From CAZEHO01 sp964511945 (GTDB taxonomy: Bacteria > Actinomycetota > Acidimicrobiia > Spongiisociales > UBA11373), in the NCBI GenBank assembly GCA_964511945.1, contig CAZEHO010000011.1, forward strand, positions 13,117-77,116: a DNA stretch of 64,000 nt. Reading direction: 5' to 3'. The notes below the pieces were generated by a model, which saw only the letters and a program-made list of their open reading frames with translations, was not told the origin of the DNA and searched no databases. Below, one piece after another: positions 34,760 to 44,369 of this stretch; positions within the stretch are counted from its first letter, which is position 1; every line of letters begins with the position of its first letter. A program made the translations under genes and the position numbers.

Positions 34760-35455
34760 ATGCGCATGGCGCCCGAATCACATCGCATCCTCATCGCAGA
34801 GGACGACGAACAAGTCCGACGCTCCGTCGACCGCGCCCTGCGGTTCGAGGGCTATGAGGTGACCACCGCCGCCGACGGCGAAGCCACCCTCGATGCCGCC
34901 GGCAGGGAGCGTCCGGACGCAGTGGTCCTCGACGTGATGATGCCGAAACTCGACGGGCTCGAGGTCTGCCGCAGTCTTCGGGCCCGTGGCGATCGGACAC
35001 CGGTGCTCATGCTCACCGCACGGGCTGCCGTGAGCGATCGGGTCGCCGGACTGGATGCCGGTGCCGACGACTATCTGGTCAAGCCGTTTGCCCTCGAGGA
35101 ACTCCTCGCCCGGCTCCGGGCGCTCCTGCGGCGCACCGAACCGGACAGCCCGGCGGCCACCCTGCGATTCGCCGACGTGGTCGTCGATCCCGCCGCCCGC
35201 ACCGCACTCCGGGGCGATCGGGACCTCGACCTGACCAAGACGGAATTCGACCTGCTGGAACTGCTGGTGCGCAACGCCGGGCTGGTGATGGCCCGCGATG
35301 TCATCTACGAACGCATCTGGGGCTACGACTTCGAAACCACATCCAACCCCCTCGATGTCTACGTCGGATACCTGCGCCGCAAGCTCGAAGCGGGTGGTGA
35401 ATCGCGGATCCTGCAAACGGTGCGCGGGATCGGCTATGTCATTCGCGAACCATGA
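34760..35455 (+). CDS. OmpR-family response regulator of the efflux module
   Basis: A 231-residue regulator. The receiver has the acidic pocket in IAEDDEQ, phospho-acceptor Asp58 (VLDVMMPKLDG), TARAAV and Lys in YLVKPFAL. The winged-helix output domain (~135-231) has LDVYVGYLRRKLEAGG and closes with VRGIGYVIREP. It diverges from the efflux operon across the hexamer array, and its stop overlaps the kinase ATG (ATGA). Expected to control its own operon and the pump. Confidence 0.94.
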   Translation: MRMAPESHRILIAEDDEQVRRSVDRALRFEGYEVTTAADGEATLDAAGRERPDAVVLDVMMPKLDGLEVCRSLRARGDRTPVLMLTARAAVSDRVAGLDAGADDYLVKPFALEELLARLRALLRRTEPDSPAATLRFADVVVDPAARTALRGDRDLDLTKTEFDLLELLVRNAGLVMARDVIYERIWGYDFETTSNPLDVYVGYLRRKLEAGGESRILQTVRGIGYVIREP

Positions 35456-36846
35456 GCCTGCGTATCCGCCTCACGGTGCTGATCGGGGTGGTGGCCACGG
35501 TTGCGATGGGAGCCATCGCCTGGGCCTCGTACTCCGCCGCACGGGATGAGGCTCGGGCCGAAGTCGATACCGTGCTCGAGGAGCGGGCCGGTCTCGTAGG
35601 CGCGATCGGAGAGTTCGCTCGTCAGTTCGAGGGCCAGGGGCCGGGTCAGGGCCAGGGCCCGGGCCGCCCGCCGTTCGAGGGCAACCCTCCCATCCCACGG
35701 CAGAGCCGCGAGGGGTTCATCCGGGACGACATCATGTTCCAGGCTTTCGACGTGGACGGGACCGTGGTGATCCCCGAGGACGGAATCCCGGTGCTGCCGA
35801 TCGAGCAGATCGATCTCGACACCGCCGCAGGCGTGGCCGAACCGGAGATCCGTGACATCGAACACGGCGGCGTTCACTACCGGATGATCACCACCGCCGG
35901 ACCCGAGCAGCTCGGAGTCCAGATGGCCCGCGATCTCACCGAGATCGATGCCTTCCTCTCCGACCTCCGAATCCGCCTGCTGATCATCGGACTCATCGGC
36001 GTCGCGGCCCTCGCAGTCGTGGCTTGGTTCCTAGCGCGCCGGGCGGTGCGCCCGGTGGCACAACTCACGACCGCCGCCGAACACGTCGCCGCCACGACGA
36101 GCCTCGACGCTCCCATCGACGTCGACCGCTCCGACGAGATCGGACGGCTCGGGCTTGCCTTCAACCGGATGCTCGGAGCCCTCGACACCTCGCGACGCCA
36201 ACAGGAGCGCCTGGTCGCCGACGCCGGCCACGAGTTGAGAACACCTCTCACGAGTCTTCGTACCAATATCGAAGTCCTCGCCGCCAAGGCGGCCGAGATG
36301 AGCCCCGACGATCGCGACGAACTGCTCGCAGACGCGACCTACGAACTCGAGCAGCTCACCGCGCTGGTCACAGAACTCGTCGAGCTCGCCGGAGATTCCA
36401 GTTCGACGGACCATCCCAAGACCGAGGTCCGCCTCGATCACATCGTCGCCGAGGTTGCCGAGCGGTCCGCCCGGCGAACCGGCCGCATCGTCGAGCAGAC
36501 GACCGACGAAACAACGGTGCTCGGCCGCACCGACGATCTGCGGCGGGCCGTAGCGAACCTGCTGGACAACGCCCACAAGTGGAGCCCTCCGGGTGCAGCG
36601 ATCGAGGTGGTACAGACCGGCGGCAGCGTCGAGGTGCTCGACCGTGGCCCGGGCATCCCCAAGGAGGATCTGGAGCGGGTCTTCGAGCGGTTCCACCGGG
36701 CCGAGGATGCCCGCACCACTCCCGGATCCGGACTCGGGCTGGCCATCGTTCGCCAGATCGTGATCAACCACGGGGGACGGGTCTGGGCCCTACGCCGTGA
36801 AGGCGGCGGCAGCGCGGTCGGATTCGAGGTGCCGGTGGAGACCTGA
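35452..36846 (+). CDS. Sensor histidine kinase of the efflux module
   Basis: A 464-residue kinase: TM1 (~5-25), an extracytoplasmic domain of ~135 residues with a Gly/Gln/Pro-rich stretch (~60-75), TM2 (~165-185), HAMP, HisKA (ADAGHELRTPLTSL) and HATPase (NLLDNAHKW, DRGPGI, GSGLGLAIV). It phosphorylates the overlapping regulator. The arrangement matches antimicrobial-peptide-sensing systems next to MacB pumps, but the ligand is unknown. Confidence 0.93.
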   Translation: MSLRIRLTVLIGVVATVAMGAIAWASYSAARDEARAEVDTVLEERAGLVGAIGEFARQFEGQGPGQGQGPGRPPFEGNPPIPRQSREGFIRDDIMFQAFDVDGTVVIPEDGIPVLPIEQIDLDTAAGVAEPEIRDIEHGGVHYRMITTAGPEQLGVQMARDLTEIDAFLSDLRIRLLIIGLIGVAALAVVAWFLARRAVRPVAQLTTAAEHVAATTSLDAPIDVDRSDEIGRLGLAFNRMLGALDTSRRQQERLVADAGHELRTPLTSLRTNIEVLAAKAAEMSPDDRDELLADATYELEQLTALVTELVELAGDSSSTDHPKTEVRLDHIVAEVAERSARRTGRIVEQTTDETTVLGRTDDLRRAVANLLDNAHKWSPPGAAIEVVQTGGSVEVLDRGPGIPKEDLERVFERFHRAEDARTTPGSGLGLAIVRQIVINHGGRVWALRREGGGSAVGFEVPVET

Positions 36847-36851
36847 GCCAT

Positions 36852-36992
36852 CGGACTCCCGAAGTAGACCTCCGGCAAGCGGCAAGGGAGCACCATTGAT
36901 TCGCTCCCCCCATGCGGTGTTCTGTCGCGGGTTGGGTGCGACAGTGCGGGGAGCTGCCGACGAGCGGAGCGAGGAGGCTGAAGGGGAAGGTA
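36852..36992 (+). repeat. Dispersed intergenic repeat, copy B
   Basis: Same element as 30371-30478 in opposite orientation. Copy B has ~35 extra bases after the CATGCGGTGT block, built around a hairpin (CTGTCGC...GCGACAG). It fills the gap between the kinase gene and the convergent acyl-CoA dehydrogenase gene. Confidence 0.8.
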
Positions 36993-37006
36993 AGAAGCGG
37001 CGCCCC

Positions 37007-38146
37007 CTACACGGGCAGACCCAGTTCCCGGCCGATCACGATCCGCTGGATCTCGCTCGTCCCCTCGCCGATCTCGAGCACCTTGGCGTCCCGGTAGAAC
37101 CGGGAGACCGGGGTCTCGTCGACATAGCCGTACCCGCCGAAGATCTGGGTTGCGTCCCTGGCGGCGCCGACTGCGATGTCGGAGGCATGGAGTTTCGCCA
37201 CCGCCGCTTCCCTGCGGAACGGCTTGTCCTGATCTCGCAGCCAGGCGGCCCGATAGACGAGCAGCCGGGCGGCATCCACCGCCACCGCCATGTCGGCGCA
37301 CTTGAAAGCGACCCCCTGGTTGGAGCCGATCGGCTTGCCGAACGTATGGCGTTCCTTGGAGTACTCGACGCTGTGCTCAAGACATCCTTGGGCGAGGCCG
37401 ACGGCCATGGCCGCGATTGCCACCCGGCCGTCGTCGAGGATCTGGAGGAACTGGCGGAACCCCTTGCCCCGTTCCCCCAGGAGATGATCCGTCGGTACCC
37501 GGCAGTCCTCGAATCGCAGCCCGCGGGTATCCGATGCGTGCCATCCCATCTTGCGATACGACGGTTCGACGACGAGTCCCCCGGTGCCGGCGGGAACGAT
37601 GATCGCCGAAACCTCCTCCGGTCCGGTCTTCGCCGTCACCGTCACCAGCGAGGTGATCTCGGTTCCGGCGTTGGTGATGAACGCCTTCTCTCCGTTGATG
37701 ACCCATTCGTCACCATCGAGCACGGCTTTGGTCCTGGTAGCCCCGGCGTCGCTCCCGGCTTCCGGTTCGGTGAGACCGAAGGCGGCCAGTGCCTTGCCAT
37801 CAATGAGGTCGGGAAGCCAGCGTTCTCGCTGCTCGGGCGTCCCGAACCGGTAGATCGGATTGGCGCCGAGCCCGACTCCCGCCTCGAGGGTGATCGCAAG
37901 GGATGAGTCCACCCGGCCCAGTTCCTCGATGGCGATGCACAACTCGGTGAGGCCGGCACCGCCGCCACCAACGTCCTCGGGGAACGGGAGCCCGAACAGC
38001 CCGAGGTCCCCCATGGCCTTGACCACGTCGATCGGGAACTCGTGGGTTCGATCCCACTCCTCGGCATGTGGAGCGATCTCCGCTTCGGCAAACTCCCGCA
38101 CGACCTTGCGGAACGCCTGCTGCTCGTCGGTGAACTCGAAGTCCAC
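37007..38146 (-). CDS. Acyl-CoA dehydrogenase
   Basis: A 379-residue FAD enzyme. Visible signatures are the FAD/substrate motif FGLTEPEAGSDAG, ITNAGT, the YSKERHTFGKPIG motif with YRAAW, QIFGGYGYVDE and the closing EGTSEIQRIVIGREL. The catalytic Glu lies in that closing motif (IGEGTSE), as in short/medium-chain enzymes. It oxidises acyl-CoA to enoyl-CoA, passing electrons to ETF. GTG 38146 has GGAGG five bases upstream; GTG 38152 would directly abut it and is less likely. It starts 36 bases after the acyl-CoA synthetase gene, so it is probably the last gene of the ior operon. Confidence 0.93.
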   Translation of the reverse strand: MDFEFTDEQQAFRKVVREFAEAEIAPHAEEWDRTHEFPIDVVKAMGDLGLFGLPFPEDVGGGGAGLTELCIAIEELGRVDSSLAITLEAGVGLGANPIYRFGTPEQRERWLPDLIDGKALAAFGLTEPEAGSDAGATRTKAVLDGDEWVINGEKAFITNAGTEITSLVTVTAKTGPEEVSAIIVPAGTGGLVVEPSYRKMGWHASDTRGLRFEDCRVPTDHLLGERGKGFRQFLQILDDGRVAIAAMAVGLAQGCLEHSVEYSKERHTFGKPIGSNQGVAFKCADMAVAVDAARLLVYRAAWLRDQDKPFRREAAVAKLHASDIAVGAARDATQIFGGYGYVDETPVSRFYRDAKVLEIGEGTSEIQRIVIGRELGLPV

Positions 38147-38182
38147 GGTCACCTCCGTTCGACGACTGCCCCTCTCCGAAGG

Positions 38183-40327
38183 CTATTCGTCGAGGTGGGG
38201 GAGGTGACGAGTGGCGTAGCGGCCCAGAAGACGCATTGCCCGATCTGCGGTCCGGAACACGACCAGGCCGGCCGACTCCAGCACCGCCACCATCGGGTCG
38301 TAACGATGGCCACCGTCGACCACCATCACCCACGGAGTGGGATGACCGGCGAGGGAGGCCAGTCGCTGCACGACCGAGTCCTCGGCGCCGACGTCATCCG
38401 GCAGGGTGAGCAGCGCCGGTGTGTACGGCACGCAGCCGATCACGGCCAGATCGACGCCGGGATCATCAAGCACCGTTTCGACCGCTGCCGCGAAGATCTC
38501 ATCGCCCGCGACCGGGGTCAGATCCAGCGGATTCTGCACACCGACGATCCCATCCAGGCGCCCGGCACCGAGGATGCCCGTCAGCCGATCGTGAGTGCCG
38601 GAGTCGAATGCCGCAGCCTCCAGCGGACCTACGGCATCGGCCATCGCGACACACTCGAACCCCGCATTCGACAGCGCCGCCACCCGCCTGCCACCCCGGA
38701 GTCGACCGCGGAACGCCAGGGCCAGGCGGAGGAGATCCTCGAACTCATCAAGTGTCTCCGCCTCCAGGATCCCGGCCCGCTTCGCCAATTGCCGGGTGAC
38801 CAGGTCGTCGGTCGCGATCGCCGCAGTGTGGGTCGAGGCGGCCTGAGCTCCGGTTGAGGTCCGGCCCCCGCGGGCAAGCACCACACATCCGCCCCGGGAT
38901 CCGATCGCCGCAGCCGCATCAACCAATCTGGTGCCGTCACCGGGGACGAGCCCCTCCACATAACAGCCGACCACGGAGACCTCCGGGTCGGCCGCGAAGT
39001 ACTCGAGATGGTCACCGACCGTGAGGTCGAGTTGATTGCCGATCGTCACCAGATAGCGAGGGCGCAACTGCGGGTTTCGATCGAGGCGTGACAGCGTGAA
39101 GGCCCCGCTCTGCGCCACGATCGCCACCGGCTGCTCCGTGGATTCGGCGGGCGTCATCCGATCCGATGGGATGAACGTGGCATCGATGCGGCCCGGTCCG
39201 GATTGCACCCCCATCGAATTGGGGCCGACGACGACGGGGCCACCCCAATCCGTGCGCCGTGCTGCCGCAATGCTGTCGGCGACTGCAGCGGCGAGATCGT
39301 CCGTCCCCCGTCGCTCGCCCAGGCCCCCGGGTATCACGATCACCGACTCAGCGGCACGAAGCTCGACCACCTGTTCCATCACGCCGGGAACCGCCGGGGC
39401 GGCGACGGCGACGATGAGGAGATCCACCGGGCTCTCGAGCGAACCGAGGTCGGGAACCGTCCGGCACCCTGCCACTGCATTGCTGTCCGGCTTCACAACG
39501 ACCATGTCGGAGGCCGGGAATCCGGCGGCGAGGATGTTGTCGAGGATCATCCGTCCGGGATTCATCCGCTCCGATACACCCATCACCGCGACCGACCGGG
39601 GGTAGAGCAAGCGGTCGATCTTGTCGGGTCGAGGGGCTGCGATCTCGACGGCCGGGCCAGCGCAGCGGCCCAGTCCATCGAGCGCAACCGGGCCGGCAGC
39701 GGTCGCCACGACCGGATTGGCTTCGAGTTCGGCGAGGAAGCCCGGCATCACTGCATCGCCGGCCCGCAGCAGGGTGGCAGCCACTCCAGCGAGCCACTCG
39801 GCCGAGTCGAGATCAACGCCGGGAGCGGCGGCTATCAGCGGCATCAAATGCTCGACATCGCCGAGCGACAACACGGCCGGTTCGCCCAGTTCCTCGACAC
39901 CGCTGCCTCCGCGACCGACGGTCACGATCGGCCCGAACGCGCCGGTCCAGCGCAGTCCGATCAGGTATTCGGCTCCGTGCTCGATGTGCTCGGCGACGAG
40001 GATGCCGCTCGCTCGAGTGCCGAACCGCTCGGCCACTTCGGCGACGGCCTTGCCGACTGCTGCGTCGGTGTTGGGAACGATCACCACGCCACCCTCGGCG
40101 GCCTTGTGGGTGACGCCGGCCGAAACGACCTTGATCACCGCCCGGTCTCCGGGAGGGCGGGGCACGGTGCCATCGGGATCAACAGGCACCACGGCATGCT
40201 CCGGCACCCCGATGCCGAGCACCCGCAGCAGGGCGTACACCTCGGGCTCCGACAGCAGGCTGCGGCCGGCGGCGGCGTGGGATTCCACGAGTCGGATGAA
40301 CCCGGGATCGGTACCCGAGCCGCTCAC
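38183..40327 (-). CDS. NDP-forming acyl-CoA synthetase (fused beta-alpha subunits)
   Basis: A 714-residue protein in which the ATP-grasp (beta) half comes first (~1-225, AVIKVVSAGVTHKAAEGGV), followed by the CoA-binding and ligase (alpha) domains. The CoA-binding part has SVAVMGVSERMNPGRMILDN; GPNSMG, IVAQSGAF and the phospho-His region ASTHTAAIATDD follow. The enzyme interconverts acyl-CoA + ADP + Pi with acid + ATP + CoA. GTG 40327 overlaps the iorB stop. In the operon it would recover ATP from arylacetyl-CoA or similar products of the ior complex. Confidence 0.88.
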   Translation of the reverse strand: MSGSGTDPGFIRLVESHAAAGRSLLSEPEVYALLRVLGIGVPEHAVVPVDPDGTVPRPPGDRAVIKVVSAGVTHKAAEGGVVIVPNTDAAVGKAVAEVAERFGTRASGILVAEHIEHGAEYLIGLRWTGAFGPIVTVGRGGSGVEELGEPAVLSLGDVEHLMPLIAAAPGVDLDSAEWLAGVAATLLRAGDAVMPGFLAELEANPVVATAAGPVALDGLGRCAGPAVEIAAPRPDKIDRLLYPRSVAVMGVSERMNPGRMILDNILAAGFPASDMVVVKPDSNAVAGCRTVPDLGSLESPVDLLIVAVAAPAVPGVMEQVVELRAAESVIVIPGGLGERRGTDDLAAAVADSIAAARRTDWGGPVVVGPNSMGVQSGPGRIDATFIPSDRMTPAESTEQPVAIVAQSGAFTLSRLDRNPQLRPRYLVTIGNQLDLTVGDHLEYFAADPEVSVVGCYVEGLVPGDGTRLVDAAAAIGSRGGCVVLARGGRTSTGAQAASTHTAAIATDDLVTRQLAKRAGILEAETLDEFEDLLRLALAFRGRLRGGRRVAALSNAGFECVAMADAVGPLEAAAFDSGTHDRLTGILGAGRLDGIVGVQNPLDLTPVAGDEIFAAAVETVLDDPGVDLAVIGCVPYTPALLTLPDDVGAEDSVVQRLASLAGHPTPWVMVVDGGHRYDPMVAVLESAGLVVFRTADRAMRLLGRYATRHLPHLDE

Positions 40328-40908
40328 ACCGGCTCCGGGTGCACTGCGGCCCGACCCGAATGCAATGCCGCAAGGTTGGCTGCGACCACCCTTTCACCCT
40401 TGGGGGCGAATCCCTCGGAGATGCATGCCTCGAGCGTTTGGATGCCGAGTGGCAAGCGGGTCGACGCTGCACCGACCATCACGACGTTCGCCGCCCGATG
40501 TGACCCGGCTTCCCTGGCAAGACGGCCGGCATCGACGAGGACCGCATTCGGGATCGAACGCACCGCGGCATGGATGTCGTCGAGTGGCGGATAGTCGGGA
40601 ATGTTCTCGAAGGGCTCGGCAGCGGTGACCAGCGATCCCCCCGGTGCGAGGTACTCCAGGTATCGGAGGGCCTCGACCGGTTCCATGCCGAGGATCAGCT
40701 CGGCGCCGCCGTGCGAAATCAAATCGCTGCCGATCGGGCCCTCGGCCATCCGCAAGCTCGCCTGCACGGCGCCGCCCCGCTGCGCCATACCGTGGACCTC
40801 GGCCTGCTTGACCGTGAGGCCTTCGCGGCGGCCGGCTTCAGCGAGGATTGCAGCGATCGACAGCACCCCCTGGCCGCCTACACCGGCAAGCACGATGTCG
40901 ACCTTCAC
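40324..40908 (-). CDS. iorB: Indolepyruvate ferredoxin oxidoreductase, beta subunit
   Basis: A 194-residue gamma-type 2-oxoacid oxidoreductase domain that binds CoA. Typical motifs are VDIVLAGVGGQGVL at the N-terminus and EVHGMAQRGGAVQASLR. It pairs with IorA to convert aryl-2-oxoacids (indolepyruvate, phenylpyruvate) to aryl-CoA esters with reduced ferredoxin. GTG 40908 overlaps the iorA stop and its own stop overlaps the synthetase start. The 14 extra codons upstream lie inside iorA and were excluded. Confidence 0.9.
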   Translation of the reverse strand: MKVDIVLAGVGGQGVLSIAAILAEAGRREGLTVKQAEVHGMAQRGGAVQASLRMAEGPIGSDLISHGGAELILGMEPVEALRYLEYLAPGGSLVTAAEPFENIPDYPPLDDIHAAVRSIPNAVLVDAGRLAREAGSHRAANVVMVGAASTRLPLGIQTLEACISEGFAPKGERVVAANLAALHSGRAAVHPEPV

Positions 40909-42527
40909 GACCGATCCTCTCGCTTGTGGTGCTTGATCGCCTCGATGCACTCCCGCACCGCGATGATCACCGACGGGCCGGGGTGGGCGAGTTCGGATCG
41001 CAGCAGGTCGGCCAGTTGCCCGACACGGCGCGGGGTGATCTCCATCACGTGCAGATGCTCCTGCTCGACCCCGAGGCCGGCGATCAGTGGCTCCAGCCGT
41101 GACTTGGGGAGCACCGTCGGCTGCTGGCCGGTCATGCCCACGGTTTCGTTATCGAGGATGAGCACGGTCATGTCGCTGCCGTGGGCCACCGCATCCACCA
41201 GCGGGGTGAGTCCGGAGTGGAGGAAGGTCGAGTCCCCGATCACGGCAAGCGCCGGCCGCAAGCCGGCATCCGACGCACCCTTGGCCATCCCGACCGATGC
41301 GCCCATGCACACGCACGACTCGATCGCCTGATATGGGGGAAGGGCGCCCAGGGTGTAGCAGCCGATGTCCGAGGTCACGACGCCGTCGGTGCCGACCTCG
41401 AGCGCCCGGCGCACCGCGTCGTATGAGTCCATGTGGGGACATCCCTTGCACAGTTGGGGCGGACGCATCGGGAGATCGACACCTGCGATGTGGATCCGGG
41501 GACGCGGAGCGAGCCCGAGCGCCGACCGCACCGAATCCGGGGTGAGCTCGCCGTCCAACGGAATCTCACCGGACTCCTTGCCGGCGATTTGCCAGCGGGT
41601 CGGCAGGACCCCCCGCAGGGCACGCTCAACGAATGGATATCCCTCCTCGATCACCAGGATCCGGTCGACGGTGTCGGCCAGGCTCCGGATCATCTGCACC
41701 GGCATCGGATACGCCCCGATGTGCAGGTGGGATGGGGGCATGTCGAGATCGGGAAGACTCTCGAGGTAGTGGTTGCGGGCCAGCCCGGTGGTAATGACGC
41801 CGAGGCCGTCGCCTTCGGACAGCCGAAGCTCGTTGTGGGCCGCCTCCTCGCTCCAAGCCCTGAACCCCTCCTGGGAATCGAGCAATTGGCGCCAGAGACG
41901 CCGGCTGTTCCCGGGCAGCAGCGTCCAGTCGGCCCGTGCCTCAGCCTTGGCGAGCGGCTGCTGGGCTCGGCGCTCCCCCGGTTCGACACGGGCTCTGCTG
42001 TGGCAGAGACGGGTGACCAGGCGGAGCATCACCGGAATCGAGAACCGCTCCGACAGTTCAAACGCGTTGCGGGTCATCTCGTAGGCCTGCTGCTGGGTGG
42101 ATGGCTCGAGGCAGACGATGCGTGCGAAGTCGGCCAGGTAGCGGCTGTCCTGCTCGTTTTGCGACGAGTGCATCCCGGGGTCATCTGCGACCGCAACGAC
42201 GAGCCCTCCGGTGATATCAACGAGAGCGGAATTGATGAACGCATCGGCGGCAACGTTCAGTCCAACGTGCTTCATCGACACGAGGGCCCGCCGTCCGGCG
42301 AGCGAGACTCCGAGGGCGGCCTCGTAGGCGGTCTTCTCGTTGGCGGTCCAGTGGGCAACGATTCCGGCGTCGGCCGCTAATCGTTCGACCGCCTCGAAGA
42401 TCTCGGTCGAGGGGGTTCCCGGATAGGAGTAGGCCGCGGAGATCCCGGCGTCGACGGCACCCAGGGCCACCGCCTCATCCCCGAGCAGCATCATGCCGGT
42501 GTCGGGGCGAGCGGCAACGTCCGTCAT
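40905..42527 (-). CDS. iorA: Indolepyruvate ferredoxin oxidoreductase, alpha subunit, lacking the ferredoxin domain
   Basis: A 540-residue thiamine-diphosphate subunit. The pyrimidine-binding half has YSYPGTPSTEIFE, ANEKTAYEAALG and DDPGMHSSQNEQDSR. The PP-binding half has LCKGCPHMDSYDAVRRA and SDIGCYTLGALPP, then the GDSTFLHSG/DN Mg2+ motif. The protein ends soon after the TPP domain (IEAIKHHKREDRS); the C-terminal two-[4Fe-4S] ferredoxin domain of archaeal IorA is absent, so another carrier must take the electrons. ATG 42527 heads the ior operon. No ferredoxin gene lies nearby. Confidence 0.9.
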   Translation of the reverse strand: MTDVAARPDTGMMLLGDEAVALGAVDAGISAAYSYPGTPSTEIFEAVERLAADAGIVAHWTANEKTAYEAALGVSLAGRRALVSMKHVGLNVAADAFINSALVDITGGLVVAVADDPGMHSSQNEQDSRYLADFARIVCLEPSTQQQAYEMTRNAFELSERFSIPVMLRLVTRLCHSRARVEPGERRAQQPLAKAEARADWTLLPGNSRRLWRQLLDSQEGFRAWSEEAAHNELRLSEGDGLGVITTGLARNHYLESLPDLDMPPSHLHIGAYPMPVQMIRSLADTVDRILVIEEGYPFVERALRGVLPTRWQIAGKESGEIPLDGELTPDSVRSALGLAPRPRIHIAGVDLPMRPPQLCKGCPHMDSYDAVRRALEVGTDGVVTSDIGCYTLGALPPYQAIESCVCMGASVGMAKGASDAGLRPALAVIGDSTFLHSGLTPLVDAVAHGSDMTVLILDNETVGMTGQQPTVLPKSRLEPLIAGLGVEQEHLHVMEITPRRVGQLADLLRSELAHPGPSVIIAVRECIEAIKHHKREDRS

Positions 42528-42651
42528 GGGTTCACGGTACCGGACCCGGCCCGTCAGGGCCCGGGCCGCAAGGCCATGGAGGGCGGGCACTCCGGCCCGG
42601 GACTCAGGGGGGTTGGGGTAGGTAGCTTGGTAGGTGGCAACAGGAGGCTTT

Positions 42652-44331
42652 GTGAACGATCGCACGTTTCTGGTACTCGGCGGGGCCGGCATGGTCGGCT
42701 ACCAGGTGGCTCACCGGATCGCGGAAGACCTCCGGCCGGAGCGCCTCGTGATCGTTTCGTTGTACAAGGACGAGGTCGAGCGGGCCATCGAAGGGTTGCA
42801 GGAACTGGCGCCCGACGGCGTCGAGGTGCTTGGTGAGTGGGGTGATGTGTTCGTGCGCGACGAGTTCGCCCGGATGCAGCGGCGCGACCTCCTCGAAGAT
42901 GCCGACGCCCGGCATGCGATCTTCGACGATCTGCTCGGGCCTCTCGACCAGGCATTTGAACGCTCCCGACTTGCTCGTCTGATCGGGAAGTACCGGCCCG
43001 ACGTCGTGATCGACGCTGTGAACACCGCGACTGCGATCTCGTACCAGGACGTCTACACCTCGTCGATCCTCGCGGAGCGGGATCTGGACGATCTCGAGGC
43101 CGGACTGGACATCCCTGTGGCGGTCGTCTCCCACGACATCGAGACCCTCATCCTGTCGCAGTCGATGCCGCAACTCATCCGGCACGTCATGATCTTCAAC
43201 CGGGCGCTCAGAGAGGCTCAGACCCGGCTCTACCTCAAGGTGGGAACCACCGGCACCGGCGGGATGGGCTTCAACATCCCCTACACCCACTCTGAGGATC
43301 GGCCGTCGGTCAAGCTGCTGACGAAGACGGCCGTGGCCTTCGCCCACACCGGGCTGCTGTTTCTGATGGACCGGACCCCCGGCGGCCCGATCGTCAAGGA
43401 GATCAAGCCCGCCGCCTTGATCGGGTATACGGATGTCAGCCACCGGACGATCCGGGAGCGGGGTGAGACAGTCGCGCTGTACGTCTCGAAGACGGAGGAA
43501 TTGGGCGACTCGCTAGTGCTCAACACGGATGCCGCCACCTTCGAGCACCGCTCTGACCTCCAACTGCCGGTGGTCGACACCGGTGAGAACGGGATGTTCA
43601 CCCGCGGCGAGTTCGAGGCGATCACCTCGCTCGGTCAGATGGAGTTCGTCACACCGGAGGAGATCGCCAAGCTGTGCCTCCTCGAGATCACTGGTGCCAA
43701 CACCGGCCGTGACGTGGTCGGAGCAATTGATTCGAGCGTGCTGGCACCGTCGTACCGGGGTGGGGTGCTCCGGTCTCGGGTGCTCGACGAGATCCAGGCG
43801 CTCGAGACCGAGACGGGCACCAACAGCGTGGCCCTCGGCCAGCTCGGCCCACCCGAACTGTCAAAGCTGCTGTGGGAGGCCGAACTGCTGCTGATGGGAT
43901 ACGGCACCCTCTCCAAGGTTCTGGCGGAACGCCCCGAGTCGATCGCCGAAACCATCACAACGACCCTCGAGTTCAAGCCTCGGATGCGCGACACGATCAC
44001 CTCGCTCGGGCTGCCGATCCTCGAAGCAGACGGGACCACGCTGCGCCGCGGTCCCTTCATCCGGATCCCCGAGGTTCCCGACGGAGACGAACTCGCCATG
44101 TCCGTCGATGATCGAGATCGCTGGGCGGCCAAGGGATGGGTGGATCTGCGCCCATCAAACTTCGCCGTGTGGCAGCAACGTCTCGCCGCCATGCGGGACG
44201 CACAACCCGGGAAGGCCCAGCCCGGATCCGCCGGCGTCACTCCGGAGACCACCGTCGCCGACACCATTCAGACCGGTGCCGTGGTTGCCTGGATCCTCGC
44301 CAACGAGTTGGGCGGCTACCGGATCAAGTAG
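42652..44331 (+). CDS. NAD(P)-binding Rossmann-fold protein of unknown function
   Basis: A 559-residue cytosolic protein. The N-terminal motif FLVLGGAGMVGYQVAHRI is an SDR/epimerase-type dinucleotide-binding loop, and YRPDVVIDAVNTATAISYQDVY is compatible with an extended SDR. Further conserved-looking segments are KVGTTGTGGMGFNIPYTHSE and FVTPEEIAKLCLLEITGANTGRD. It is much longer than ordinary SDRs; the C-terminal ~250 residues match no family I recognise. GTG 42652 follows AGGAGG; a GTG at 42634 would add six residues. Diverges from iorA. Confidence 0.6.
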   Translation: MNDRTFLVLGGAGMVGYQVAHRIAEDLRPERLVIVSLYKDEVERAIEGLQELAPDGVEVLGEWGDVFVRDEFARMQRRDLLEDADARHAIFDDLLGPLDQAFERSRLARLIGKYRPDVVIDAVNTATAISYQDVYTSSILAERDLDDLEAGLDIPVAVVSHDIETLILSQSMPQLIRHVMIFNRALREAQTRLYLKVGTTGTGGMGFNIPYTHSEDRPSVKLLTKTAVAFAHTGLLFLMDRTPGGPIVKEIKPAALIGYTDVSHRTIRERGETVALYVSKTEELGDSLVLNTDAATFEHRSDLQLPVVDTGENGMFTRGEFEAITSLGQMEFVTPEEIAKLCLLEITGANTGRDVVGAIDSSVLAPSYRGGVLRSRVLDEIQALETETGTNSVALGQLGPPELSKLLWEAELLLMGYGTLSKVLAERPESIAETITTTLEFKPRMRDTITSLGLPILEADGTTLRRGPFIRIPEVPDGDELAMSVDDRDRWAAKGWVDLRPSNFAVWQQRLAAMRDAQPGKAQPGSAGVTPETTVADTIQTGAVVAWILANELGGYRIK

Positions 44332-44369
44332 CGAATCCGTGGATAGGATGACGGCGTACGCTGTCGCCC

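Noticed and set aside
42541..42570. GC-rich palindrome between iorA and the Rossmann-fold gene as a terminator
   Set aside because: It lies in a divergent promoter region, upstream of both genes, with no U tract.
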